Notes: generated from the letters alone by a model not told the origin. 58,888 nucleotides of DNA from an uncultured Prochlorococcus sp. (GCA_902615165.1 CACMNZ010000005.1:1-58888), one strand, 5' to 3'. Shown: positions 34,495-44,438, counted from the stretch's first letter. Program-made: numbers and translations.

Positions 34495-34938
34495 TTAATC
34501 TTTGAAAACTAAATCTTCATGTTCTTCAATTGCCCAATCATTATTTTCGCCCCCAATAATTAGCTCTTCAATTTTTACATAATTATTTGATATCTCATTC
34601 AAAGCATTAATTAATATATCTATTGAAATGGAGTCTGAAGTTCCAAAATCAACCCAACATCTTCCCCACATGTTTTGATATTCCATAATTCCTAAATTAT
34701 GCATTAAGGCTGGAAGAGATGCGTTTTTTTGGTCATTATCGTAGGACATCCAACTTAGATCTGAACCCTCTTCATGGGTTTGCAAATTTTCAGAATTAAA
34801 TCCACCCAACCTTCCTAAAACGTACCAACTATCAAAAACACCATCTAAATAATTTTTTTCATCTTGAGTTGGTGATTCTGAAAACCTGATCCACATCCAA
34901 CAATTAAAAGGATCCACTTCCCTAAAAGTAATATTCAT
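34495..34938 (-). CDS. DUF3531 family protein
   Basis: Encodes 147 aa. It begins MNITFREVDPFNCWMWIRFS and contains YLDGVFDSWYVLGRLGGFNS and a Trp-rich LGIMEYQNMWGRCWVDFGTS, the cyanobacterial/plastid DUF3531 pattern. Soluble and acidic. Function unknown. It is the first gene of the cluster, 9 bp before rsmE. Confidence 0.8.
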   Translation of the reverse strand: MNITFREVDPFNCWMWIRFSESPTQDEKNYLDGVFDSWYVLGRLGGFNSENLQTHEEGSDLSWMSYDNDQKNASLPALMHNLGIMEYQNMWGRCWVDFGTSDSISIDILINALNEISNNYVKIEELIIGGENNDWAIEEHEDLVFKD

Positions 34939-35021
34939 ATTGACTAATAGCTTTTTAGTTCTACAGCTATTATAAGTAAGTTATTACTAGATTAAAATTC
35001 ATACCTATAATTTAATTAATA

Positions 35022-35675
35022 ATGCTTGATTTAAAAGAAATATCTTATCAACCCCAAACTGGTGAAAGAAAAATAATAGACTGTTTAAATTTAAAAGTTC
35101 ATGAAAATGAAATCATTTTAATTTGCGGTAATAGTGGTTCTGGGAAAACAACACTACTCGAAATAATAAGTGGATTAACAAATCCACAAAAAGGAAAAAT
35201 TACTTGGAAGAATAAAATTTTATCTCCTAGACAAAGAAGATGGTTTTGTGGAGTAGTATTCCAATTTCCTGAAAGGTACTTTATAGGTACAACCATTGGG
35301 AAAGAATTAAAAATAGGCCATAAATCTTTAAGAGAAAAAAATATAGAAATAGTTTTAAATAAAGTTGGTTTGAAAAAACTTAATCTGACCCAACCACCTG
35401 AACAATTAAGTGGCGGACAACAAAGAAGATTAGCTGTAGCAGTTCAACTTCTTAGAAACCCCTCAATTCTTTTACTTGATGAACCAACTGCTGGATTAGA
35501 TTATTCAATGAGAAATGATGTGAAGAATTTAATTCTTGATTTAAAAAACAAAAATACAATTATTATTGTTACTCATGAACCTGCCTTATTTGAGGGAATT
35601 CCTTCTAGGATATTATTCTTGGAAAAAGGGAAAATCAAAAAATTTTATGAAAGAAAATCATGCAGGATAGGATAG
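35022..35675 (+). CDS. ABC transporter ATP-binding protein (ECF/CbiO-like)
   Basis: Encodes 217 aa. Walker [10 protein letters not shown] near residue 38, Q-loop [18 protein letters not shown], signature [11 protein letters not shown] and Walker [13 protein letters not shown]. The FPERYF phrase is typical of ECF-type (EcfA/CbiO) ATPases. No permease gene is adjacent. The gene overlaps hslO by 16 bases, so the two are co-transcribed. Confidence 0.85.
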   Translation: MLDLKEISYQPQTGERKIIDCLNLKVHENEIILICGNSGSGKTTLLEIISGLTNPQKGKITWKNKILSPRQRRWFCGVVFQFPERYFIGTTIGKELKIGHKSLREKNIEIVLNKVGLKKLNLTQPPEQLSGGQQRRLAVAVQLLRNPSILLLDEPTAGLDYSMRNDVKNLILDLKNKNTIIIVTHEPALFEGIPSRILFLEKGKIKKFYERKSCRIG

Positions 35676-36568
35676 TTCGGGCTACTGCAGCAAATGGAGG
35701 AATAAGATTAGTTGCTGTCTTAACAACAGAATCTTCTTTAGAAGCAAAAAAAAGACACGGACTTTCTTATTTAACCACCTGCATTTTAGGAAGAGCATTC
35801 AGTGCTTCACTGCTTTTAGCTAGCTCGATGAAGATAATGCATGGGAGAGTTACTTTAAGAGTTAGATCTGACGGGCCTTTAAAAGGATTACTAGTTGATG
35901 CAGGTAGAGACGGAAACGTTAGGGGTTATGTAGGGAATCCTAATTTAGAATTAGACCTAGTCAAAATAGGCAATAATAAATATTCTTTTGATTTTACAAA
36001 AGCAATAGGTACAGGATATTTAAATGTCATTAGAGATAGTGGATTTGGAGAACCCTTTACAAGCACTGTTGAATTAGTAAATGGAAATATTGCTGAAGAC
36101 TTAGCTTCATATTTATATCATTCAGAGCAAACGCCCTCTGCTGTATTTATTGGAGAAAAAATTCAAAATAAAAGTGTTATTTGTAGTGGTGGCTTATTAG
36201 CTCAAGTTCTACCTAAAAAAGATACTGACCCTCTACTTGTCTCACTACTTGAAGAAAGATGTAAAGAAATTAGTTCTTTCAGCGAAGACCTATTTAAGTC
36301 AAAAGATAATCTTCTTTCGTTAATTAGAAATATATTTCCCGATATTGACGATAAATCGATCTCTGAAAAAGCTCGTTCCCAAGAAGTTAGTTTTAGATGT
36401 AAGTGTTCCAAGCAAAGAAGTTTGAATGCGATGAAAATGCTTGATAAGAGCGAGTTGGAGGACATCCTTAAGAAAGATGGCAAAGCAGAATTGGTTTGTG
36501 AATTTTGTAAGAATAAATATCTTATAAATTATGAAGAAATTAAATCGATGATAGAAAATCATTCATAA
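35660..36568 (+). CDS. hslO: redox-regulated chaperone Hsp33
   Basis: Encodes 302 aa. The N-terminus [20 protein letters not shown] and [14 protein letters not shown] segment ([16 protein letters not shown]) match Hsp33; the C-terminal zinc centre is CKC at FRCKCSKQR and CEFCKNKY. On oxidative unfolding the zinc is released and the chaperone becomes active. Overlaps the upstream ABC ATPase gene by 16 bases and the convergent CPP1-like gene by 6. Confidence 0.94.
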   Translation: MQDRIVRATAANGGIRLVAVLTTESSLEAKKRHGLSYLTTCILGRAFSASLLLASSMKIMHGRVTLRVRSDGPLKGLLVDAGRDGNVRGYVGNPNLELDLVKIGNNKYSFDFTKAIGTGYLNVIRDSGFGEPFTSTVELVNGNIAEDLASYLYHSEQTPSAVFIGEKIQNKSVICSGGLLAQVLPKKDTDPLLVSLLEERCKEISSFSEDLFKSKDNLLSLIRNIFPDIDDKSISEKARSQEVSFRCKCSKQRSLNAMKMLDKSELEDILKKDGKAELVCEFCKNKYLINYEEIKSMIENHS

Positions 36569-37237
36569 AAAAATTACGCCTAGCCATAAAATAACCATGG
36601 CTGGAATACTTTGAATTTTTTGTATAGATAAAGAGTTGTTTGATACTTCCTGAATGAAAGAATTATTTTCAAGCAATCCACCAAATATTAATCCTATCGA
36701 GAGAAAGGTAACACTCCAACCTAGAGAACCTATAAATCTTTTCCCCGATTTAATTTGAGTATAGGTAAGTATTAATGTTGAAATAGACAGTAGAAGTCTA
36801 TTATTAGAGTCTGGGCTGATAAATAACAAAATTAAAAATAATAGACCAACAGATATTTTTATTGAAAGATTATCAAATGAGGGGGTGGTTATTTTTGGCA
36901 GATTATACTGACTTGAGTTCTTAGAGTTATTATTTAAATTTTTTATTTTAGAAAGCAGTGGGAAATTATTGTTGGTAAATTGATTAATTTGTTTTTCTTT
37001 TTTTGAGGCACTCACAGCTTCATAGCTTACATTTCCTGATTGCCTGGCTTTCAAACTCCCCATGAGTAATTGATCAAAGGAAGACTCTATTTTCGCTTTT
37101 AAAATTAAATCATCACCAGCCTCTTTAACTTTAATATCTCTAGCCTTCTGAATATCTTCAAAAGCAGCCCCTTGCTTTACACCTAAAATTTCATAAGGTG
37201 ATTTTTCGTTATTGTTTTTACTACTGCTTGAATCCAA
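36563..37237 (-). CDS. CPP1-like (J-like) membrane protein
   Basis: Encodes 224 aa. A J-like N-terminal segment ([20 protein letters not shown]) lacks the HPD motif, followed by [17 protein letters not shown], then three to four hydrophobic helices in the C-terminal half. This is the CPP1-like family, whose plant member is a chaperone-like protein for protochlorophyllide oxidoreductase. Role in cyanobacteria unclear. Confidence 0.78.
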   Translation of the reverse strand: MDSSSSKNNNEKSPYEILGVKQGAAFEDIQKARDIKVKEAGDDLILKAKIESSFDQLLMGSLKARQSGNVSYEAVSASKKEKQINQFTNNNFPLLSKIKNLNNNSKNSSQYNLPKITTPSFDNLSIKISVGLLFLILLFISPDSNNRLLLSISTLILTYTQIKSGKRFIGSLGWSVTFLSIGLIFGGLLENNSFIQEVSNNSLSIQKIQSIPAMVILWLGVIFL

Positions 37238-37288
37238 AATTTTTTACCAATACTAACAGATTAACTAATTTTATAATCCATTAAGACT

Positions 37289-38926
37289 TTATAAAACAAT
37301 TGGTTCGACTCCACTAACAACGGGAGCAACTTTGTTTAAATTTAATTGATTATTGTCTTCAACAAATTGATTTAGATTCCACTCATTTTTGAAAAGAATA
37401 ACTGGCCTATTCCAACAATCTTTAACTATTTTACAATTGAATATTCTGCCTAGTTTTTCAATAGCTGGCCATCCATCAGAAATCCATCTGGCCAATTGAT
37501 ATGGCATTGCTTCAAGATTTGCATCTACACCATATTCACTTTTTAATCTGTGTGTTACTACCTCCAACTGCAATTGACCAACAGCTGCGAGTATAGGGTC
37601 TCTTTTGCTCTCATCAAAGTCATAAAGTATCTGAACAGCACCTTCTTCTCGAAGTTCATTAACACCTTTTCTAAAGTTTTTAAATGCTGAGGGATTTGGA
37701 TTTCTTAGCCAGCTGAATATTTCAGGACTAAAGGATGGTATGCCCTCATATTCCAAATGAGCACCAGTATAAAGAGTATCTCCAATAGAAAACATCCCTG
37801 GATTATTTAAACCAATAACATCTCCAGGATAGGCATCATCAACTACTTCTCTATCTTGCCCAAATATTTTTTGTGGTCTTGATAATCTGATTGTTTTCCC
37901 AGTTCTGGAATGTTTAACTGACATATCCTTTTCAAATTTGCCACTACAAACTCTTATAAAAGCAACCCTATCTCTGTGCTTTGGATCCATATTTGCCTGA
38001 AGCTTAAAAACAAACCCACTAAATTCATCGCTTGCAGGTTGAATATCCCCTTTATTACTATTTCTTGAAGTTGGTTTTTGTGCCATTTTTAAAAAACTAT
38101 CTAAAAATGGTCTGACACCAAAATTAGTCATGGCAGATCCAAAGAAAACTGGGGTTAAAGAGCCATTAAAAACTTTTTCCTTTTCAAATTTAGATCCTGC
38201 CTCATCAAGAACCTCCAATTCTTCAAGTGCGTTTTCAAGTAAATCTCTCTCTACATATTTTGATAGCTCTTTATCTTCAAGACTTAGTCTTTTCTCATTC
38301 GATTGTTTACCTCTCACGGCTTTATCAAATAAAATCACCTCTCTTGAGAATCTATCAATAACTCCTCTAAATTCCTCGCCACTCCCGATTGGCCAGTTAA
38401 TAGGTAAGGTATTTAATCCAAGTTCTGATTCAATTTCATCAAGCAGAGAAAATGGCTCTCTTCCTGGTCTATCCATTTTATTTATGAAAGTAAATATTGG
38501 TATTTTTCGCATCTTGCAAACTTCAAACAATTTTCTAGTTTGAGGTTCTAGTCCTTTAGCCGCATCTTCCAACATAACTGCATTATCAGCAGCAGCTAAT
38601 GTTCTATAAGTATCTTCGGAGAAATCTTGGTGTCCTGGCGTATCTAATAGATTGATTACTGATCTTTCATATTCAAATTGCAATACAGTGGATGTAATAG
38701 AAATACCTCTTTGTTTCTCAAGTTCCATCCAGTCTGAGGTAGCTTTTCTCTGATTACCCCTAGCTTTTACTGCTCCTGCCTGTTGAATGGCACCTCCATA
38801 CAAAAGAAGCTTCTCAGTAAGAGTCGTTTTCCCAGCATCTGGATGTGAAATAATAGCAAAATTTCTTCTTTTATTTACTGCATCCAGTATTTCTTTATTA
38901 TTTAGAATTTTAGTACCTAAGCTCAT
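37289..38926 (-). CDS. prfC: peptide chain release factor 3
   Basis: Encodes 545 aa, the usual RF3 length. G1 [12 protein letters not shown], switch region [15 protein letters not shown]3 [14 protein letters not shown] and G4 [12 protein letters not shown] are intact, and the RF3-specific [15 protein letters not shown] follows. It recycles RF1 and RF2 from the ribosome after termination, using GTP. Monocistronic. Confidence 0.95.
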   Translation of the reverse strand: MSLGTKILNNKEILDAVNKRRNFAIISHPDAGKTTLTEKLLLYGGAIQQAGAVKARGNQRKATSDWMELEKQRGISITSTVLQFEYERSVINLLDTPGHQDFSEDTYRTLAAADNAVMLEDAAKGLEPQTRKLFEVCKMRKIPIFTFINKMDRPGREPFSLLDEIESELGLNTLPINWPIGSGEEFRGVIDRFSREVILFDKAVRGKQSNEKRLSLEDKELSKYVERDLLENALEELEVLDEAGSKFEKEKVFNGSLTPVFFGSAMTNFGVRPFLDSFLKMAQKPTSRNSNKGDIQPASDEFSGFVFKLQANMDPKHRDRVAFIRVCSGKFEKDMSVKHSRTGKTIRLSRPQKIFGQDREVVDDAYPGDVIGLNNPGMFSIGDTLYTGAHLEYEGIPSFSPEIFSWLRNPNPSAFKNFRKGVNELREEGAVQILYDFDESKRDPILAAVGQLQLEVVTHRLKSEYGVDANLEAMPYQLARWISDGWPAIEKLGRIFNCKIVKDCWNRPVILFKNEWNLNQFVEDNNQLNLNKVAPVVSGVEPIVL

Positions 38927-38957
38927 TTATATAATATAATGGGCTTTCACTTAGTTC

Positions 38958-39653
38958 TTAGACATTACCATAGACTATTAAATAATTATCACCTTCTTCA
39001 AACACATCTAAAGAGGATAGATCATTCTCTAGAGTGAAATTTTTTAACTCTTTAAAAGTATAAGAAGCTCTTAAAGATGCATAATAATCATTTGTTAAAA
39101 TTTGATTATATTTAGTTGAGCATTGTGCTTTGAGTTCTAAAGCAGACTTTTCGTCTAATGGCCTCTTTAAGTCCTTGTGAAAATTTACAGTGATATTACT
39201 CGACAAACTTCTTATGGTGTTGAAGAAATCTTCAAGATTGGTAATGTGATGAATCAAACTATTACTTACAAGCAAACTAATTTTTTTTTTAAGTAAAAAA
39301 TTATGTGATTTAATGTTTTTGATGTCAGAACAAATGTAGCTTAAATTTTTTAATTTTTTTTGATTAGTAGAAATACTTTTATTATATTCTGCTCTTAAAA
39401 TCATCTCTTTAGAACCATCTATTCCAACCACTTCAGTATTAGGCCATTTTATTGCTAACTTCTCTGAAATATTTCCTGGACCGCATCCTAAATCAACTAT
39501 TAAATCTTTTTCACCTATAGAAATATTTTTTCTCAGAAGATAATAATTTATTTGATTAATTAGATTAACTTCCCCTTCTGAAAAATCAGCTTCATCATAA
39601 GAAATGACCTGCTCTTTTTCTACCATTAATTCAGGTTCAGGGATTCTTTCCAT
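38958..39653 (-). CDS. class I SAM-dependent methyltransferase
   Basis: Encodes 231 aa. The SAM-binding motif I is LIVDLGCGPGNISEKLA and the acidic post-I motif is VVGIDGSKEM; LVSNSLIHHITNLEDFF is motif IV/V. The substrate cannot be told. It lies 31 bp upstream of prfC on the same strand. Confidence 0.85.
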   Translation of the reverse strand: MERIPEPELMVEKEQVISYDEADFSEGEVNLINQINYYLLRKNISIGEKDLIVDLGCGPGNISEKLAIKWPNTEVVGIDGSKEMILRAEYNKSISTNQKKLKNLSYICSDIKNIKSHNFLLKKKISLLVSNSLIHHITNLEDFFNTIRSLSSNITVNFHKDLKRPLDEKSALELKAQCSTKYNQILTNDYYASLRASYTFKELKNFTLENDLSSLDVFEEGDNYLIVYGNV

Positions 39654-39788
39654 ATCCTTTCTTGAAACAAAGATTTCATATTTAACATAATTCTACACAA
39701 ACCGTTAAATAGTGGTAAGAATGGTTGCAGACGCCACAGGTAGAGTTATTCTTCCAATACGGGTTATTTACATACGTTTTTTTTTATC

Positions 39789-42122
39789 GTGACTGTTGCA
39801 CCAAATAAAGCTTCCTCAGAGAGCAATTCCAATAATCTTAAAAAAGATGATTTTCCAAAGACTGCGCCAGCTGCTTATCCAGTTTTTTTCAGATCTTACA
39901 GTAGAAAAACTTCATCTGGCAAAAGGGAGAACTGGAGCGAAGTTGGCGAAAGGAATTTATCAGGATTAAAAGAATTAGGAAAACTTTCTGATGAAGAAAT
40001 GATCCTAATGAGAGAGATGCAAAGCAACCAAAAAGCCCAACCTTCGGGAAGATGGTTATGGATAGGCGGAACTCCTTGGATTAATAAGAACCAAAATTTC
40101 TCAGGAGCATACAATTGCACCTCAACAAACTTAATTGATTGGGAAGCCTTCGCATTAATGATGGACTTAGCAATGATGGGATGTGGAACAGGTGCCATAA
40201 TTGAGCCTCATTTTATAAATAATCTACCTACGGTAATTAACCAAATAAATATTAAATCAGTCAGTGAAGTTGGAATAACTCCTAAAGATCAAAGAGAAGA
40301 AAAGTCATCAATAGAAATTAAAGGAAAAGATCTTCACATCAAAGTTGGAGATAGCAGAAGAGGCTGGGTTGATAGCTATAAATATCTTCTTGAGGCATCA
40401 AGTAATGAAAATCTTGAAAGAGAAATTGATGTTTATATAAATTTGGAAGATATTAGACCTGCTGGAGAATCATTAAAAGGTTTTGGTGGGATGGCAAATC
40501 CTATTAAATTGAAAGATCTCTACTCCAGAGTCGCATCACTTCTTGGAAAGGCAATAGGCAGGAAATTAAGTACAGTAGAATGTTGTTTATTAATTGATGA
40601 AGCTGCAGTAACTATAGTTGCTGGAAATATAAGAAGAAGTGCTGGAATGAGACAATTTGCTTCAGATGATAGGGAAGCAGCATCGGCAAAAGAAAATTTA
40701 TGGAGTCAAGATGAGAATGGCAATTGGAGAATAGATCCTGAAAAAGATGCCCTCAGGATGGCTAATCATACTAGGGTTTACCATACAAAACCTACTTACC
40801 AAACTATTTTGGATGCTGTAACAAAACAATTCCACTCAGGTGAGGGGGCTATTCAATTTGCTCCAGAAGCAATCGCAAGGTCAAATGCAGATATTCTCAA
40901 AGATGACGAATTGAGAAAGGAATTTATTGAAATCTACTCAGAGCAAGGTAAGGATGAAGCGAGAAATTGGATTAATAGTAGTTATGGTCCATTCTCTGAA
41001 GAAGAGTTAGACCACAGGATGAGCCGATATGGACTTAACCCTTGTGGTGAGATCTTGGGAAATGATTTCCACTGCAATTTGGCTGAAGTTCATTTAAATC
41101 AGATAGATCCTGAAAATTTTGAAGAGCAAAAAAAAGCTTTTAAGGCAGCAGCTCTTTCTGTAGCATGCTTACTTAATCATGAATTTGAAGTTGAGCGTTA
41201 CAGAAAAAGTAGGGAATATGATCCTATTGTAGGAGTAAGTTTCACTGGATTATTTGATTTTTGTGTCCATGCCTTTGGGACGCCATGGTTGAAATGGTGG
41301 GAAGCAGGAAGGCCAAATAGCGAAGAAGGGAAGGCCTTCAAAGAAAAGGAAGCTAAATTCTTAGATTCTTGGAGAAAAATAGTAAAAGAAACTGTATGGG
41401 AATATTGTGATAAGCATAATCTAAGGAGACCAAATAGATGCACAACAGTTCAGCCAGCTGGAACTAAAAGTCTTCTTACTGGAGCAGCTCCAGGTTGGCA
41501 TCCTCCAAAGGCTCAAAGATTCATAAGAAGAATAACTTTCAGGAAAAATGACCCAATAGCTTTAGCTTGCATGGATTATGGTTACTCAGTTGTTCCATCT
41601 CAATCTGATAAAGATGAAAATGGTTGCTTGCTTGATAATCCATTTGATCCAAGATGTACAGAATGGTTAGTTGAAATCCCTACAGAAGTTAGTTGGGCAA
41701 ATATAGACGGCGCAGACCAAATAGACATCAATAATTTCTCAGCATTAGCTCAATTTGATTTTTACATGCAAGTGCAGAAATTTTACACAGAGCATAATAC
41801 CTCTGCAACAGTAGAATTTAGAGAAAATGAAATTGAGGATTTAGCAAAGGCTATTCATAATGCAATAGAAAATAATGAGGGATATATTTCAGCAGCATTG
41901 CTGGCTAGATTTAGTGCTAACGCTACTTTCCCGAGATTACCCTTTGAACCAATAAGTAAAGAGGAATATATATCATTGCAGAATAAAGTAATAGAAAGGA
42001 AAGTCAATAACGATTTCTTTGACGCTCTTAATAAATATGATGTTGGAGAACTATCTGAAGCAGGACCAGCAGGTTGTGATTCAGATAAGTGCTTGCTTCC
42101 TCTTGCTAAACCAAAAGATTAA
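39789..42122 (+). CDS. nrdJ: adenosylcobalamin-dependent ribonucleotide reductase
   Basis: Encodes 777 aa. Landmarks: NCTSTNL (first redox Cys), GAIIEPHFINNL, NIRRSAGMRQ, the catalytic LNPCGEILGN and a C-terminal CDSDKC pair that re-reduces the active site. This is the class II monomeric NTP reductase found in Prochlorococcus and Synechococcus and their phages; it makes deoxynucleotides with B12 and without oxygen or a tyrosyl radical. The 130 bp upstream shows no cobalamin riboswitch that I can recognise. Confidence 0.93.
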   Translation: MTVAPNKASSESNSNNLKKDDFPKTAPAAYPVFFRSYSRKTSSGKRENWSEVGERNLSGLKELGKLSDEEMILMREMQSNQKAQPSGRWLWIGGTPWINKNQNFSGAYNCTSTNLIDWEAFALMMDLAMMGCGTGAIIEPHFINNLPTVINQINIKSVSEVGITPKDQREEKSSIEIKGKDLHIKVGDSRRGWVDSYKYLLEASSNENLEREIDVYINLEDIRPAGESLKGFGGMANPIKLKDLYSRVASLLGKAIGRKLSTVECCLLIDEAAVTIVAGNIRRSAGMRQFASDDREAASAKENLWSQDENGNWRIDPEKDALRMANHTRVYHTKPTYQTILDAVTKQFHSGEGAIQFAPEAIARSNADILKDDELRKEFIEIYSEQGKDEARNWINSSYGPFSEEELDHRMSRYGLNPCGEILGNDFHCNLAEVHLNQIDPENFEEQKKAFKAAALSVACLLNHEFEVERYRKSREYDPIVGVSFTGLFDFCVHAFGTPWLKWWEAGRPNSEEGKAFKEKEAKFLDSWRKIVKETVWEYCDKHNLRRPNRCTTVQPAGTKSLLTGAAPGWHPPKAQRFIRRITFRKNDPIALACMDYGYSVVPSQSDKDENGCLLDNPFDPRCTEWLVEIPTEVSWANIDGADQIDINNFSALAQFDFYMQVQKFYTEHNTSATVEFRENEIEDLAKAIHNAIENNEGYISAALLARFSANATFPRLPFEPISKEEYISLQNKVIERKVNNDFFDALNKYDVGELSEAGPAGCDSDKCLLPLAKPKD

Positions 42123-42210
42123 ATTTTGAATAATTTGTAAATAAAAAATATAAATTAGTTTTTAAAAATTTAGTTTATAGCTACCTCTTAAATAGGGACA
42201 TAAATTATTT

Positions 42211-42468
42211 ATGACATTAAGCTTAAATATTGGGAACTTTTTTAATGATTCCTCAAGTCATGCATTGGTGGATGAGCTAAGAAAAAGAACATCAGAAGAG
42301 GATATCTTAGATTTTGAGGAGAAATTTAACTCCAAAAACGAAAAAAATCTACACGTATATATATGTAGATTTCTAAAAAATAGATCAATATCCAGAGGGC
42401 TAGCCTCTAGATGGTTAATAACCATAATTGAAAACAAAGAATCAAAAATTGATGCTTTGCAAAAATAA
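42211..42468 (+). CDS. 85-aa hypothetical protein
   Basis: Starts MTLSLNIGNFFNDSSSHALV. Predicted helical and charged (ELRKRTSEEDILDFEEKF, GLASRWLITIIENKESKI). Soluble, no motif. Convergent with the next gene, 5 bp apart. Function unknown. Confidence 0.55.
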   Translation: MTLSLNIGNFFNDSSSHALVDELRKRTSEEDILDFEEKFNSKNEKNLHVYICRFLKNRSISRGLASRWLITIIENKESKIDALQK

Positions 42469-42473
42469 AATAT

Positions 42474-42668
42474 TTAGGTCAGCCCTGATAGTTTCCATAG
42501 AGCAATTCCAAAAATTGAGAATCCCATAATAAAAGTAAAAGCCAAAGCATTTACCAATTGGACCTTATCATTCATTCTGTTTGCGAATGGTAATAATTGA
42601 GCAAATAATGGAGTCTCTTCAACTATTGCAGATTTTTTTACTGTAGGTTTTTTGCTTCTAGAAAACAT
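42474..42668 (-). CDS. 64-aa single-span membrane protein
   Basis: A basic N-terminus (MFSRSKKPTVKKSAIVEE) precedes a soluble helix and a C-terminal membrane span (LVNALAFTFIMGFSIFGIAL). Looks like a small conserved cyanobacterial membrane protein. Function unknown. Confidence 0.55.
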   Translation of the reverse strand: MFSRSKKPTVKKSAIVEETPLFAQLLPFANRMNDKVQLVNALAFTFIMGFSIFGIALWKLSGLT

Positions 42669-42892
42669 AAAACAAATTTTATAATCTTAAGAATTTTACA
42701 TTTAAAAGTTCATTAAATAAAAAATACTTCTCAAAAACGAACAAAATGTAACCTGCGAGAAATTAAGCCGGGATTATGATAAATATTTTTATCAGAAACC
42801 TAATCTATCATTAATATATTAAGTTTATTTATTTAAAACCTAGACAAATAATTTTAATAAATGTTATTATGAATTTGTAGCAACCGCTACCA

Positions 42893-42957
42893 AAACGTTC
42901 AACTTGCGTATAGCAAGCCGCAAATCGACTTAAGCCATGGAACGGGGACTTAAGCGA
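42893..42957 (+). promoter_or_regulatory. putative downstream-peptide (glutamine-II) riboswitch
   Basis: P1 can form between CGTTC (42896-42900) and GAACG (42940-42944); inside it is a hairpin CTTGC-GTATA-GCAAG. A CTTAAG segment inside P1 can pair with a second CTTAAG just 3' of P1 (42949-42954), the pseudoknot expected for the downstream-peptide class of glutamine riboswitch. It precedes a short ORF by 17 bases, as that motif does in marine cyanobacteria. Assignment is by hand-drawn structure. Confidence 0.65.
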
Positions 42958-42973
42958 AACCGGAGCTAAAAAA

Positions 42974-43075
42974 ATGACTCTAATTTACAGAGGACAAAAG
43001 TACGTCCAGAACAAAGAAGCAGCTAAAAAGCAGCACAATGAACTAACTTATAGAGGAAAAACTTACACAAGCTAG
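42974..43075 (+). CDS. DUF4278 small protein under riboswitch control
   Basis: A 33 aa protein with two copies of the DUF4278 pattern: MTLIYRGQKY at the start and LTYRGKTYTS at the end. Very basic and Gln/Lys-rich. It follows the putative glutamine riboswitch and ends 20 bp before a terminator, so riboswitch, peptide gene and terminator form one small transcription unit. Its role may relate to nitrogen status, inferred from the riboswitch only. Confidence 0.7.
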   Translation: MTLIYRGQKYVQNKEAAKKQHNELTYRGKTYTS

Positions 43076-43094
43076 TTTATTTAACCATTAAATA

Positions 43095-43120
43095 AAAAAG
43101 CCACTTTTAGTGGCTTTTTT
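43095..43120 (+). terminator. strong intrinsic terminator
   Basis: AAAAAAGCCACT-TTT-AGTGGCTTTTTT: a perfect GCCACT stem with a tight loop and a T6 exit. Symmetrical, so it can work in both directions. Located after the DUF4278 gene. Confidence 0.85.
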
Positions 43121-43209
43121 ATTATCCATTCTTAGACTAAACAATAACTTAATACTTCTCACAAGCATTAAAATAATATGATTCAATTGCATTTATATAT
43201 TAGATAACA

Positions 43210-43359
43210 ATGGCAGACCAAAAACCTTTATTTAAAGCACCATATGACATAAAAGATGTTAGTGCTCTTTTCGCCATAGTTGCCTTCGTTTTAATAATCG
43301 CTGCCATAGTTGGGAATAACTTATTTGGTTTATTTCAACAAAATGTCAACTTTGGGTGA
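43210..43359 (+). CDS. 49-aa single-span membrane protein
   Basis: Starts MADQKPLFKAPYDIKDVSAL and has one transmembrane helix (LFAIVAFVLIIAAIVGNNLF). Clean ATG frame between the terminator and the tRNA-Ser insertion site. Resembles other small thylakoid-type proteins; function unknown. Confidence 0.55.
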   Translation: MADQKPLFKAPYDIKDVSALFAIVAFVLIIAAIVGNNLFGLFQQNVNFG

Positions 43360-43494
43360 TTTTTTTGTGGCCTAATTTTTTGGACTAAATGTGACTAATA
43401 ATTGACTGTTATAACGAGTTGACCCGTCATTTTTAAATAAAATTCCTCTCTCAGACAAGTTTCTTGAAATAAATTTTTAATCTTTGAATTTATA

Positions 43495-43547
43495 GACTAT
43501 GACTAATTTCTTATGTTATAGTTTTGAAGTTCAACAAAACTGAATAG
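43495..43547 (+). promoter_or_regulatory. original upstream region of the tRNA-Ser gene (left copy)
   Basis: GACTATGACTAATTTCTT, a TATGTTATAG (-10-like) and AACTGAATAG are closely similar to the region upstream of the intact tRNA-Ser at 50704-50758. This is the chromosomal promoter left behind when the element inserted; it now drives only the truncated tRNA half. Confidence 0.5.
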
Positions 43548-43595
43548 CCTCTGGAGGGGTGGTCGAGTGGTTTAAGGCTCTAGTCTTGAAAACTA
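43548..43595 (+). repeat. attL: attL: truncated 5' half of tRNA-Ser
   Basis: Identical over 48 bp to 50759-50806, running from CCTCTGG upstream of the tRNA through the acceptor 5' strand, D-arm and anticodon loop (TCTTGAAAACTA). The match stops in the 3' side of the anticodon stem, so recombination most likely occurs at the anticodon loop, as for many tyrosine recombinases. This copy lacks the 3' half and cannot give a functional tRNA. Confidence 0.85.
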
Positions 43596-43641
43596 AATAC
43601 ACCCATAGTATTTGCAAGCAATCTGAGATAATTTTTAAAAA

Positions 43642-43662
43642 GTGGCCTCCCTGCGGTGGCCT
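43642..43662 (+). repeat. left pair of GTGGCCT repeats (14-bp spacing)
   Basis: GTGGCCT occurs at 43642-43648 and 43656-43662. The same pair with the same 14-bp spacing and orientation occurs at the right end (50574-50594). Likely integrase arm-type or directionality-factor sites. Confidence 0.5.
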
Positions 43663-43721
43663 TAACAAGTACTACTAATATTTACCTGTTTACTTATATA
43701 AGAATGTGTGTAAAATATATT

Positions 43722-43872
43722 TAACTGAACCCACTTAGTTCGGCTTGATCGGATCAGAGGGGCAAGAAATTACGTTTCTTGAGGGCTGGAATCGGTAGCA
43801 GATTTCATGAATCAAAATCAGGGTCGCTGTTATTTCTAATAAATTAAACAGTTAACCCTGAGGAAAATTATT
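43722..43872 (+). promoter_or_regulatory. structured leader of the element's first operon
   Basis: About 150 bp without an ORF but with successive stem-loops: CTGAAC/GTTCGG (43725-43743), CAAGAAA/TTTCTTG (43763-43781) and TCAGGGT/ACCCTGA (43818-43861, with an inner CTGTT/AACAG). The last stem's 3' arm abuts the GAGG ribosome site at 43860-43863, 9 bases before the ATG. A -10-like AT stretch lies near 43710. Probably a 5' UTR that controls the first gene; it could alternatively be a packaging or replication signal. Confidence 0.45.
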
Positions 43873-44085
43873 ATGGCAAAATTTAGAGGTCGTTTTTTAA
43901 AAAATAAAGGTATTGCAATTAGCAAAAAAGATCGTGCAAATGGTGATGATGCCATGAACACTTCAGAATTTGCGAAGATTGCTGCACTTGACATTTTGAA
44001 AAATGATACTTCTCTAAAAACTGCTACACCTTCCCTTAGACACGCATTAACTGAAGAATTAAAAAGAATAGATAGCGACAGCTAA
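43873..44085 (+). CDS. 70-aa basic protein, first gene of the element
   Basis: Starts MAKFRGRFLKNKGIAISKKD, strongly basic at the N-terminus, then an acidic helical part (LRHALTEELKRIDSDS). Soluble. A small nucleic-acid-binding role would fit but no family is recognised. Its ribosome site GAGG is next to a hairpin arm. First of six same-strand genes leading to the helicase. Confidence 0.65.
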   Translation: MAKFRGRFLKNKGIAISKKDRANGDDAMNTSEFAKIAALDILKNDTSLKTATPSLRHALTEELKRIDSDS

Positions 44086-44109
44086 GCAATATTTCATTTA
44101 CAAAATTCA

Positions 44110-44436
44110 ATGGCTACTTCTAAACCATCTCAGGTTGATTCGGTTACTTTTCCGATGCGACCATCTAAAGCTGAACGCTACCAAATCGAAAGGGAAAAAG
44201 ATGCACTATTTGCAAAAATTCCTCAAGATTTAATTACCGAGTATTTTGATCTTATTGATGAAAAGAAAAGTATTGAACATAAGGAAACAATGGAAATAGA
44301 AATAATTAAAAAAGCCACAAAATATAATTTACAAAAAAATTTAGAACAGCTTGAAGTTAATCAAAAAAAGCTTACTCAAATATCTAATCTTGATGTTAGG
44401 GATCTAAACCAACGTTTAAAGAGGGGTGTTAAATAA
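44110..44436 (+). CDS. 108-aa helical protein of the element
   Basis: Starts MATSKPSQVDSVTFPMRPSK. The middle and C-terminal parts are long charged helices (LIDEKKSIEHKETMEIEII, NLQKNLEQLEVNQKKLTQI), probably a coiled coil. Spaced 2 bp from the next gene. No family recognised. Confidence 0.65.
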   Translation: MATSKPSQVDSVTFPMRPSKAERYQIEREKDALFAKIPQDLITEYFDLIDEKKSIEHKETMEIEIIKKATKYNLQKNLEQLEVNQKKLTQISNLDVRDLNQRLKRGVK

Positions 44437-44438
44437 TC

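Noticed and set aside
39660..39788. possible cobalamin riboswitch upstream of nrdJ
   Set aside because: A GTGG/CCAC pairing exists, but the conserved B12-box and core sequences are not present.
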